A stretch of DNA of 49,081 bases from Candidatus Sumerlaeaceae bacterium (lineage in GTDB: Bacteria > Sumerlaeota > Sumerlaeia > Sumerlaeales > Sumerlaeaceae). The stretch spans positions 1-49,081 of the forward strand of contig JAIBAT010000126.1 of the NCBI GenBank assembly GCA_019695055.1. Reading direction: 5' to 3'. The position numbers and the translations under genes are program-made. Numbering within the stretch: the stretch's first letter is position 1; the number at the start of each line of letters is the position of its first letter. The notes below the pieces were generated by a model. It saw nothing but the letters and a program-made list of their open reading frames with translations. It had not been told where the DNA came from and ran no database searches. Positions 24,835 through 33,700 of the stretch are shown piece by piece.

Positions 24835-26556
24835 ATGGAAGTCTTGAACCGCACGGGTCGGCGGGTTTACCAGCACACGGGTGGAGTGAACCTGTTTCGG
24901 TTCCTTCTGATTTACGCCGCGACTCTTGCGGTGGCGGGTGCGCTGGGGGCGGGGTTGTTCTGGCTGCTGACGGTGGGTTTCTACTTTGTGCTCGTGATGC
25001 CTCTGCTGTTTGCCATGGGGGTTGGCGGGCTGATGTTGTGGACGGTGTATGCTGGCCAGTGCCGCAGCCGGCTGTTGGGAGGGGCGGCGGGCCTGATTGC
25101 CGGGTTCGTGCTCTATATCGGATCGTACTACACCGGCATGGTCTATACGTACAATGAGTACTTTGGGATCGACGTTTCCAAACGTTTGGATATGCTGCCG
25201 GCCTACATACTGCGGCGTATCAATTCAGACAGATACAGTTCCACCCACTCGCCTCGGCGCAAGGATGATGAACCTCGGCGCAGGGATGGGATGGACAATT
25301 TCATGGGCTGGTTCACGTTTGTTGCTGAGTTTGGGCTGACCCTTTTTATCACAGCAGGTGCAGGTTGGGTAGGGGCGGGCCGGGCGTTTTGCCCGAAGTG
25401 CCAGAAGTGGATGAAGCAGGACCTGACGGCATTTCCGCCGGGTTCCGGGCAGGGTCTGGTGGAGGCCCTTAACAACAGCCGGTTTGCGGAGGCGCTGGTG
25501 GGGACTGCATTTCCGATGCTCCAAAACCAACCTTACACGGCGCTGCAGGCGGACTATTGCGAAGGGCAGAAGTATTCGGCGGGAACGTGTCCGGTTTATG
25601 TTTCGGTGAAGGATGTCAGAAGCGGGGGAGGGGCGACGAAGTCAGGCAACTTTGACTTTGCGATCGGGAAGTCGCTTGCGAAGCGGTGGGAACTGACTGT
25701 GCAGGAGGTGGCGCAACTGGCGACGCGCATTCCGTCATTGGCGCCGGTGGCCGAGCGGCAGGGGGTGAGCGTGCAGGCGGTGGCGACGAAAATGGCGGTG
25801 TCGGCGGCAACTGCCCCTGGCGGAGCGACCGTTCCAGCGAGGCCCGCCGTCAGCATGGCGATTACGCCGGCGACTCAGCCTGCGGGGAAATTGATGTCCA
25901 AGGGCAAAATCCTCATGGGTACGCTCATCGAGTTGTCACCCATCTTGTTCATCGTGGGCGGGGCGATCCTTGGGATTACTGGCGGGGACCGGTTGGAAAA
26001 AGCTGCGCGCGATGCCGACAATACCGTGGGGATTGTCCTGGCTTCGGGGGGAGGCGCACTTGTCCTGTGGGGCTTCGTGGCGTTCTTCCTGGATCTGGGG
26101 AATCGGTACCGTCGCGGAGTGCTGCGCACGGAGGTGGCTGCGCGACCGGATGCGGTGGTGAGCGCCAATGATTCGGAGGCGATGATCGTGTCCATTGTTC
26201 CCATGGCGAACCTGCCGAAGATGATGGTCGAGGAGGCCATCGATGTGGGGCTGATCAAAGTTGACCGTGGACGGCGGGAGATCCTTTTTGAGGGGGACAA
26301 GGAGCGCTACCGCATTCCTGCGGAGGCGGTGCAAATGGCGATTGTGGGGGAGCAGGTGACGCAGGCAGGGCACGCCACGACGACAAGGTATTACCTGTTC
26401 CTGCGGGCGAATGGCCCGAACGGGACATGGGAGAATGCGATTTTGCCGCGGCGGAAATCAGCGGTTGTTTTTGGCAAAGGAAAGCTGAGGACGCACGTGG
26501 CGGGGCTGCTGGATCAGATGAAGCAAATTGGGGCGGTGGGTGCGGACGTAAAGTAG
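24835..26556 (+). CDS. Large membrane protein of unknown function with cytosolic C-terminal part
   Basis: A 573-residue protein starting at ATG 24835, with GGGAG about ten bases upstream. Three close N-terminal membrane segments (FRFLLIYAATLAVAGALGAG, FYFVLVMPLLFAMGVGGLML, LLGGAAGLIAGFVLYIGSYY) are followed by a fourth near residue 165-185 (LTLFITAGAGWVGAGRAF). A CxxC (FCPKCQKW) follows directly. The middle is soluble and Ala/Pro-rich. Two more hydrophobic segments appear near 360-430 (LIELSPILFIVGGAILGITG; GIVLASGGGALVLWGFVAFF). The last 130 residues form a soluble domain (FEGDKERYRIPAEAVQMAIV). No known family is recognised. Its position before the glycosyltransferase and pilin suggests a cell-envelope role, which is inference only. 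Confidence 0.7.
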   Translation: MEVLNRTGRRVYQHTGGVNLFRFLLIYAATLAVAGALGAGLFWLLTVGFYFVLVMPLLFAMGVGGLMLWTVYAGQCRSRLLGGAAGLIAGFVLYIGSYYTGMVYTYNEYFGIDVSKRLDMLPAYILRRINSDRYSSTHSPRRKDDEPRRRDGMDNFMGWFTFVAEFGLTLFITAGAGWVGAGRAFCPKCQKWMKQDLTAFPPGSGQGLVEALNNSRFAEALVGTAFPMLQNQPYTALQADYCEGQKYSAGTCPVYVSVKDVRSGGGATKSGNFDFAIGKSLAKRWELTVQEVAQLATRIPSLAPVAERQGVSVQAVATKMAVSAATAPGGATVPARPAVSMAITPATQPAGKLMSKGKILMGTLIELSPILFIVGGAILGITGGDRLEKAARDADNTVGIVLASGGGALVLWGFVAFFLDLGNRYRRGVLRTEVAARPDAVVSANDSEAMIVSIVPMANLPKMMVEEAIDVGLIKVDRGRREILFEGDKERYRIPAEAVQMAIVGEQVTQAGHATTTRYYLFLRANGPNGTWENAILPRRKSAVVFGKGKLRTHVAGLLDQMKQIGAVGADVK

Positions 26557-26628
26557 CGTATTTGCCGGAATGCAGCCGGGGTCCTTTTGCATTGCAAAAG
26601 CCCCCTGTGCCGTCTTGATGCTTCGCCC

Positions 26629-29022
26629 ATGGCTTTTGGTTCAAATTATCGCCCGGTTGAGGCGGATTCCGGCGCAGTTCGCGGCCAGATAGCCCCGGAT
26701 AGCGGGGCATTGGCAGGGGTAAGAGACTGGTTTTCCTGGCGTGTATTGGTTATCGCGGCTTTGGCGGTGGGGACTTTTCTGCGGTTGTATCTCGTATCGG
26801 CCAAGCCGCTGCACCATGATGAAAGCCTTTTTGCCTATTACGGGTATTTTCTGTACAAAGGGTTTGGGTATACCTACCAGCCGATATTGCACGGGCCACT
26901 GCTGCAGAATGTTTCGGCGCTGACGTTCCTGCTGTTTGGCGACAGCAAGTTTGCGATGCGGTTGCCGGCGATTGCCGGGGGGCTGCTGATGTTTGCGGTG
27001 GCGTGGCAGTGGAGGCGCTACATCGGGAGAAATGGCGTGCTTGCGGCGTTTGTGCTGATCGCGCTGTCGCCGTCTTTGACGTTTTACACGCGTTTCCTCA
27101 GGAACGACATGCCCTACCTGGCGGCGACGGCCTGGTGCGCGTTCCTGACGCTGAGGGGGCTACAGACGGGGCGCAAGTTGTACCTGTTTGGCGCCATGAT
27201 GGCGGCAACGATCATGTTCTGCATGATGGAGAGTTCGATCTTCTTCTTTTCGATGTGCATTGGGTTCCTCGGGGTGGTGGTGATTGGGGACTGGCTGGCA
27301 GGGATGTTTTCCAGGGGGCCGCGATTAGGTTTTCCAGGGGACGCGATCATTTTTGTGCCGCGGGAGAGGGGAGAAGGCGGGGAGGACATCACGCTGGCTG
27401 CGGCCGTGGGATCGATTCCGGTTTCGTTGGGATTGGCGACGTTCATCGCCTGGGTTTACGGGCGGGTTTTCAGTGATTCTGTTCCGTTGCCTCAACTTCA
27501 ACTTGATGGAAAAGTGTCAAAGGATGGTCCCGTCTTTGCGGTGGTCTATTTTGGCGCGCTTTGGATCGGGCTTTATATCCTCTGTCTGATCGTGGCGGCG
27601 AATTACCGAAGGCCACTGGGACGCCGCGGGGTATTGCACTACTTTGTCCGCGTGATCTATAATGCGAGGTGGACGATTCTGGCGGCGCTGAGCCTGGCGA
27701 CCCTGGTATTCGCAACGCTTTTCACGACGTGGTACACGGTGACGGAAGGGCCGGATTTCCTTGGGAAGGTGCGGGTCCTGACGCCGCTGCAGCTTTACAA
27801 GAACACTTGGGACTACTGGATTGACCAGCACAAGCTGCATCGGATCAAGGGGCCGTTTCACTATTACCTGCCGCTGCTGTTCATGTACGAGTTGCCGGCG
27901 CTGGTTATCGTATTGAGGGGGTGGTGGAAGTCGGTGCTGGGCGGACCGAATCGGTGGGTGCAAAGGGGGCTGTTCGCATTGCCCCATTTGCTGTTGGCGG
28001 TGGGCTACGTGGGGGGGCAGGCGATTGCGCGGCGAGACTTTGGGATGCAGCTCGATTGGGACTGGATGGACAAGCACCTGCATATGTCGCATTGGTCGCA
28101 TCTGTTCCTGCTGGTGTTCTTTGTGCAGATGCTGACCCATGCGACGGCGCTGCTGTTTTCGCGGGGGAGTTTTGTGGAGGCGTTCCTGACCTTCTGGACG
28201 GTGCAGGCGCTTTTCGCATATTCCTATGCGGGGGAGAAGGTGCCGTGGCTGACAATTCATACGGCGGGGCCGCTTTGCCTGCTGGCGGGGTTTTATGTGC
28301 ATCGCTGGTGGCACCCTGAAAACTGGGGACTGGGTCGGCGGATTTGGATTGGTGTGGTGGTTTCGACCGCGTTGCTTTGGCAGTTTCGAAACAATGTGTT
28401 CCTGAACCTGATCCACCCGTGGAACCCTGCGGAGCGGCTGGTTTATAACCACACGCCGCCGGATGTGGAGTTTGCGGTGCAGGTGGCCGAGGAAGTGGCG
28501 CATCGGACCAACTACGGCAAGCAGCTTCCGATGCTGGTGCGCGGTGAAGTGGAGTGGCCGATGTACTGGTACCTTCGGGAGTTTCCCAACGCGTTCCCGT
28601 CTGCGGACGAAACGCCGGAGACGACAAAACGCCCCGTCGTCATGGTGAATTGGGAGATGGCATCTGTGCCAAATCTCGTGGAGAACTACACGATACATCG
28701 CCTGAAGGTGCGCGAGTGGTGGGAACCTCAATTTCTGGATTTGAGGCTTATGCTGGTGGATATCTGGCGCGGTCTTACACCACTGGAAAGTCGGAGGGCC
28801 GGCCCGAACGCCACCAGATACGGGGCCGCGGTGCAGGAATGGAAGCGATTGCTGCGCTATCTGGCCTACCGGGACATTTGGCTGGACCCGGCAAACGTGG
28901 CCTTTTCCAATGGCTGCAACGAGTTTGCCCTTTGCGTGCGCAAGGATATTGAAAAGGGATTGGGGAGCTACGAGACCCTGTCGGCGATGCCGTTCCGGCA
29001 TGACTTGCCGGTCTCCCCGTGA
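26629..29022 (+). CDS. TIGR03663-family membrane protein, putative GT-C glycosyltransferase (Agl23-like)
   Basis: A polytopic membrane protein of 797 residues from ATG 26629, or 811 from TTG 26587. The start is uncertain because neither has a clear ribosome-binding site. The N-terminal catalytic-type loop KPLHHDESLFAYYGYFLYKG, the following QPILHGPLLQNVSALTFLLF, and SPSLTFYTRFLRNDMPYLAA are diagnostic of the TIGR03663 family, annotated as flippase-activity-associated protein Agl23. It resembles PMT/ArnT GT-C enzymes that use polyprenyl-phosphate sugars, with the HDE acidic pair in the first periplasmic loop. More than ten membrane helices follow, then a periplasmic C-terminal region from about residue 610 (VQVAEEVAHRTNYGKQLPML onward). 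The probable role is glycosylation of surface protein or glycan; the acceptor is unknown. The neighbouring pilin and giant surface protein are possible acceptors (inference). Confidence 0.85.
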   Translation: MAFGSNYRPVEADSGAVRGQIAPDSGALAGVRDWFSWRVLVIAALAVGTFLRLYLVSAKPLHHDESLFAYYGYFLYKGFGYTYQPILHGPLLQNVSALTFLLFGDSKFAMRLPAIAGGLLMFAVAWQWRRYIGRNGVLAAFVLIALSPSLTFYTRFLRNDMPYLAATAWCAFLTLRGLQTGRKLYLFGAMMAATIMFCMMESSIFFFSMCIGFLGVVVIGDWLAGMFSRGPRLGFPGDAIIFVPRERGEGGEDITLAAAVGSIPVSLGLATFIAWVYGRVFSDSVPLPQLQLDGKVSKDGPVFAVVYFGALWIGLYILCLIVAANYRRPLGRRGVLHYFVRVIYNARWTILAALSLATLVFATLFTTWYTVTEGPDFLGKVRVLTPLQLYKNTWDYWIDQHKLHRIKGPFHYYLPLLFMYELPALVIVLRGWWKSVLGGPNRWVQRGLFALPHLLLAVGYVGGQAIARRDFGMQLDWDWMDKHLHMSHWSHLFLLVFFVQMLTHATALLFSRGSFVEAFLTFWTVQALFAYSYAGEKVPWLTIHTAGPLCLLAGFYVHRWWHPENWGLGRRIWIGVVVSTALLWQFRNNVFLNLIHPWNPAERLVYNHTPPDVEFAVQVAEEVAHRTNYGKQLPMLVRGEVEWPMYWYLREFPNAFPSADETPETTKRPVVMVNWEMASVPNLVENYTIHRLKVREWWEPQFLDLRLMLVDIWRGLTPLESRRAGPNATRYGAAVQEWKRLLRYLAYRDIWLDPANVAFSNGCNEFALCVRKDIEKGLGSYETLSAMPFRHDLPVSP

Positions 29023-29076
29023 TTGATGGAGATGGTTCTTGAATCGTGGAGGCACGGATTGGTAAAGCCATCCGTC

Positions 29077-29763
29077 ATGAAATCAGGCAAAGGCGCATTT
29101 ACCCTTATTGAACTGCTGATCGTGGTGGCCATCATTTCGATTTTGGCGGCCATCGCGGTGCCGAATTTCCTCGAAGCGCAAACCAAGGCAAAGGTGAGCC
29201 GGGTTCGGGCCGACCAGCGGAGCCTGGCTACGGCAATCGAGAGTTATGCTGTAGACAACAACAAGTACCCGGTAAGGCATGATAAGTGGGAGCTTGGGGA
29301 TAATGCCCCCGGAGCTTTTGCCTATCCGCGGTTTGATGAGAAGATTTACGACCCGGATTTTGCGACGGCCCCGGTGGGAATGCATGTCATAACAACCCCG
29401 ATTTCCTACATTACGTCGCTTCCGAAGGACATTTTCAATTCCCCGGCTGCGGGTTTGGTGCAGCCGGGAAACCCCTACTCCGATTGTATAGATTACTGGG
29501 ATCCACTGGATTTGGACCGCTGGATAGCCCAGAACAAGGGGGCGGCGCTTATTTACGGCCGCGGCAAAGGTTGGGCGCTGGTTTCCGTGGGTCCGGACAA
29601 GTTTTTGGGGGTTTTGTCGAACGGGCAGCCCGGTGGGTACCCGGCAGAACCAGCCGCGACGGCGCTGACCGCGAGCATCATGTACGATCCCACGAATGGC
29701 AGCGTTTCCGTGGGTAACGTTTTCCGCTTCTCCGGGGACCTTAAACAGGGCGATATTCGCTGA
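29077..29763 (+). CDS. Type II/IV pseudopilin-like protein (prepilin N-terminal domain)
   Basis: A 228-residue pseudopilin starting at ATG 29077 (MKSGKG|AFTLIELLIVVAII), which gives the short basic leader expected for prepilin peptidase. Upstream in-frame ATGs at 29026/29032 would make a leader of more than 20 residues. After the assembly helix come SILAAIAVPNFLEAQTKAKV, SRVRADQRSLATAIESYAVD and NNKYPVRH. Near the end, GRGKGWALVSVGPDKFLG and MYDPTNGSVSVGNVF resemble the C-terminus of the pilin at 22906, so they belong to one local family. It follows the TIGR03663 gene with a short gap and may share its transcript. Confidence 0.9.
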   Translation: MKSGKGAFTLIELLIVVAIISILAAIAVPNFLEAQTKAKVSRVRADQRSLATAIESYAVDNNKYPVRHDKWELGDNAPGAFAYPRFDEKIYDPDFATAPVGMHVITTPISYITSLPKDIFNSPAAGLVQPGNPYSDCIDYWDPLDLDRWIAQNKGAALIYGRGKGWALVSVGPDKFLGVLSNGQPGGYPAEPAATALTASIMYDPTNGSVSVGNVFRFSGDLKQGDIR

Positions 29764-29924
29764 AAAAAGGGAAGTTATGCCCTGTCGGGGGCCTCGTCCG
29801 TTTTGCCTTGCGTTATGCTTTGTCGCCCCCTCAATTATACAGGTCGAAACTTGTGCAGGAACGATAGGCACACTCGCGCGCTTTCGTTATATAAATCGCA
29901 AGACTGTATCAAGCAGGTGAAAAG

Positions 29925-30764
29925 ATGAGTTTTGTTAAATTGGCCAGGGTGGGCCTTGTGTCCGCCGCGCTGGCCTCGGTAGTAATGCTGTTACCTTCAG
30001 GGGCTGGCGCTTTCAAGCGCTCCGGACGGGAAATGAACCTCCAGGAGCTGACCCAGTTTAGCGATTTGGTTGTCATTGGGCAGGTTGCGGACAAGCGAGT
30101 CTCGGCGCATGGTGCTTTCATCACGACGGATTACGACATCGACGTCCAGGATGTGCTGAAAGATTCGTCCAAGTCTGTGCAAAAGAAGCTTACGGTGACC
30201 CTTCCGGGCGGGGATTTGACGAATCCCCCGATTTCACAGCATTCGGAAATGGTGCCACATATGTACAAGGGGGAATCGGTGGCTTTGTTCCTGAACACTG
30301 CACCTCAACCGAATCCCAACCCGGCCCTGGCGCAAAAGGCGAATGTCCAGGATTCCCCGCTGGCGAAATCCCCAAGGATCGCCGGTTTGTATGAGGGTAA
30401 ATTCACCATTATTACGGACAAGCTGGATGGCCGCCAAAAGATCACGCGCTTCAACATTACGGAGTTTGGTTACGTGTACAATGACCGCACGGTGAAGAGG
30501 CTGATGGACGCCGTTGCGAATCACGACCTTAATGTGACCAGTGGCCCAGCAGTGGCGTTGCCCAATGGGGCAGTGACGTCGCCGGAGGGCAAGTCCATCG
30601 TGGATGCAGCCATTGCGGCTGCTGGGGGGGCCAAAACGGTGAAGAAGCTGCCCATGAAGCCCGGAGATACGGTTTCGATTGCGGCAGGCAACGGAACCAT
30701 TCCGGCGGTGCAGGACCTTGAGGATTTCAAATCCCAGGTCAGGAAGTTTGTGAACCAGAAATGA
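29925..30764 (+). CDS. Small secreted protein coupled to the giant metalloprotease
   Basis: A 279-residue exported protein. The ATG at 29925 is preceded by AGGTGA. Signal peptide: KLARVGLVSAALASVVMLLP, cleaved near GAGA|FK. The mature protein opens with NLQELTQFSDLVVIGQVADK, TTDYDIDVQDVLKDSSKSVQ and LTVTLPGGDL, then HMYKGESVALFLNTAPQPNP and GLYEGKFTIITDKLDGRQKI. This beta-rich start resembles secreted proteins that often accompany bacterial extracellular metalloproteases, but I know of no assigned function. Its stop overlaps the next gene's ATG (ATGA at 30761-30764), so the two are translationally coupled. An inhibitor, chaperone or anchoring partner of the metalloprotease is a reasonable but unproven idea. 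Confidence 0.82.
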   Translation: MSFVKLARVGLVSAALASVVMLLPSGAGAFKRSGREMNLQELTQFSDLVVIGQVADKRVSAHGAFITTDYDIDVQDVLKDSSKSVQKKLTVTLPGGDLTNPPISQHSEMVPHMYKGESVALFLNTAPQPNPNPALAQKANVQDSPLAKSPRIAGLYEGKFTIITDKLDGRQKITRFNITEFGYVYNDRTVKRLMDAVANHDLNVTSGPAVALPNGAVTSPEGKSIVDAAIAAAGGAKTVKKLPMKPGDTVSIAAGNGTIPAVQDLEDFKSQVRKFVNQK

Positions 30765-33700
30765 AAAGGTTTGGAATGATGAATCACGGCGCAGTACAGA
30801 CCGGAAAGAAACAGGCGAGGCGATTTGCGCGGCTTGCGAGCCTTTGGGGTGCACCCATGCTGGCCCTGCTGCTGCTTTGTCTGGGCCTGAGCCAGTCAGC
30901 CCATAGTGCCCAGAGCATTCGGTTGATTCTCACCAACATTAACAATCCGACGGATTCCTCGGATGATGAGTCCTATGCGGCCCGGCTTTTCTGGGATGAC
31001 GCGGATCAGCCTGTGCAGGAGTATTTTTTTCATGATCAGCTTTCCCTGACACAGGATATTATTCCTGCGGCCAACAACCCCACCGGAATTACCAACCTGG
31101 CCATCACTGATGCTGCCGCGCGGTCCCTCAAGCAATGGAATGACGCCGATTCGGACTTTAATTACCAGCCCTACACGCTTTACTCGGAATTTGCGATTGT
31201 TGATCCGTTGCAGTATCCGTTCGGCCCTTACACAGTTGCGCTTGATCGGTGTAACCTGATAAGCTTTCAGGACCCCCTGTTCGTTCTGCCAGCGCCGACG
31301 CCCGCCGGAGCCGTGCTGGCTGCGACGACGCTCTTCTATTTCAATCAGGATGTGGACCTGAGCAACCCGAGCGGGTTGCCGACGAATGTCATCAGTGTTA
31401 ACGGAATCGTATTCGATTTTGTGTTGACGCAAAACGATATTATCAGCCTTCGGCTCCAGCCCAAGAAATATATGGCGGGAACCATCATTGATGCCGATAT
31501 CGTGTTTAGCCAGTTCCTGAGCCAGTGGATTCTTCCTCCAGAGGATCCGGATGATTTGTCCTCCGCCCAGAGGGCTGAAATTCTCGGTGGAATTGATATT
31601 GAGGAGATTCTCACCCACGAATTGGGGCATGTTGCGGGACTCGGCCATACGCCTCTTAACCTGCCGACAATGACCCCGGCCATTCGGGGGACGGGCAGCG
31701 TGTATGCGACCGATCCCTATGCTGGTCGCGAACTGGATTTTGATGACATTCTCGCGATTCAGATGGCTTACAAGCCTTATTTCGATCGCCTGGGCAAGGG
31801 GGCCATTGCGGGACGGGTGATCAACGGTGATGCGGTTGATGGTGTGCCCGATGCAGCCGGGAACTTCCCCCCACCGGAAGTGGAACTTGTCCATGTGTTT
31901 GCCGGGCGACCCAACGATGACGGCAACGTTGGGATCGACGATGTGACCGGTGTGGATGCAGACACTTCATTCTCCCATAAGATCCGGCTTTTTACGAATG
32001 TTCTGAACAGCAACGAATGGCGCCTGCCATTGGGACCCAATTCACCGCCTTCGACACCCGACGATCGCTATTTCATCCCGGGGCTGCCGAGTTCCACCCA
32101 GGCGCTCAAGGTAAACAGCCAGACCACACTTGCTCCAAACAATTACATGATTTACACGAACCCGAACTTTTACCCGAGTTTCCAGGTGCTTGGGGTTACA
32201 AATGATGAGTCCGAGGCCGGATTCAATGATTATTCGCTGACAACCGAAGAGTTTTACGGGATTGCCACGCCCTATTTTGAGGTGTTGCCGGGAACGCAGG
32301 TTTCCGATCCCAACACCCCGGGGGATGGAAAGGTGCAGGACGACTACCTGCAATTCACCTATAATACCCTCGGCATGTTTGCCGCCAATGTCGCCGGCCT
32401 GTCCAGCTATCGCCTGATCGGCGACTCGCCGACGCCCAACGAGTCCTATATCACCTATCGTGTGATTGATCCGGCCACCAGTACCACGATTGATGTGCCG
32501 AACTTCCGGTCGAAGGATATTGTTACCACAAACGGCATGCAGGAACAGGACCCGTCGAATTTTGCGCAGGGCCAGTTTGTCATTGCCGGCTCTGTGAAGG
32601 CCCAGGAAACAATCGATATCGGGAATTTCTTTGACGACGGGCGGACCTCCATCAGTTGCGTGCGCATCACTGTTCAGGCACAAAACCTGACCTCCACGCC
32701 CCTTCAACTTGGACTGCGGTATCTTGCAAAACCCGTGGTGGGTGCGGATAACCGTCTGTCCTTCTTTGTGGGTAATACAGAGTACTCCAATGAGACGACG
32801 CTTGCGGGCAGTGATGTTCCAACCTCCTACACTTTTGCACCGGACGCCTATGGGTATACGGACGGAATTGGCCTGCTTGAAAGCAAGAAGGGCGTGTATA
32901 GCCGACCCGACATATTGCAGTTTGCAAATTACTACAGTATCAATGGGATCGGCTCGCTATCCGGTAATTTCTTTGACTATACAACCAATGGACGCCCCAT
33001 TCGAGATGCAGCAGTGGCCATTGTTTTCAATCCAAGAACGCTTGCCGCCGGGGAGGTTACCAGTTTTACAACTTCCTTCAGTATAGAGGCCAACGGACTG
33101 GCCCAAGATGGACCGTTCTTTAACGGGGATCCCGCTGTTCCAGGGGAAGATGATCCGACGCTTTACAAATCGGTTCCGGTGGTGGGTAACAATGTCACCG
33201 GCGGAATTAACATAATCACCAACATCGGAGAGGCCGGAGGCCTGTCCAATCAGCCGAACACCCCGAATAATGGAGGGGGTAACGGCGGAGATCTGGATCC
33301 CAATGGGGATGCCGATGGCGATGGGATCATTAACGCTAACGACAATTGTCCCTTTGTGGCAAACCCGGGTCAGGAGGATTATGATGGAGACGGTGTTGGC
33401 GATGCCTGTGATCAGGCGCTGCTGACCTTTACAGACATCAGTCCTTCGGCGCCTGGGCAGAGCGGAGACCCTGTGTTGCCGGGCACAAGCCTCTATTCGT
33501 TTGGAGCGGCTTTCGGGGATGTGAACAATGACGGATTCCCTGACCTGGTGCTGGCGAATGGCGCGACGGTTGAGGGCGCGCCTGAATCGCTTGTAAACCG
33601 AATTTACATCAATTATTCCAATCCAACTTTGGACGAGCCCGGCGGGCGAAAGTTTGTGGATTTGACATACGGAATTGACGGGGTTGCAAACTCCATTGAT

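Noticed and set aside
27517..29055. 512-codon minus-strand frame opposite the TIGR03663 gene
   Set aside because: Rich in Arg, Pro, His and Gln as expected for a shadow of a GC-rich gene; the plus strand has clear family motifs.
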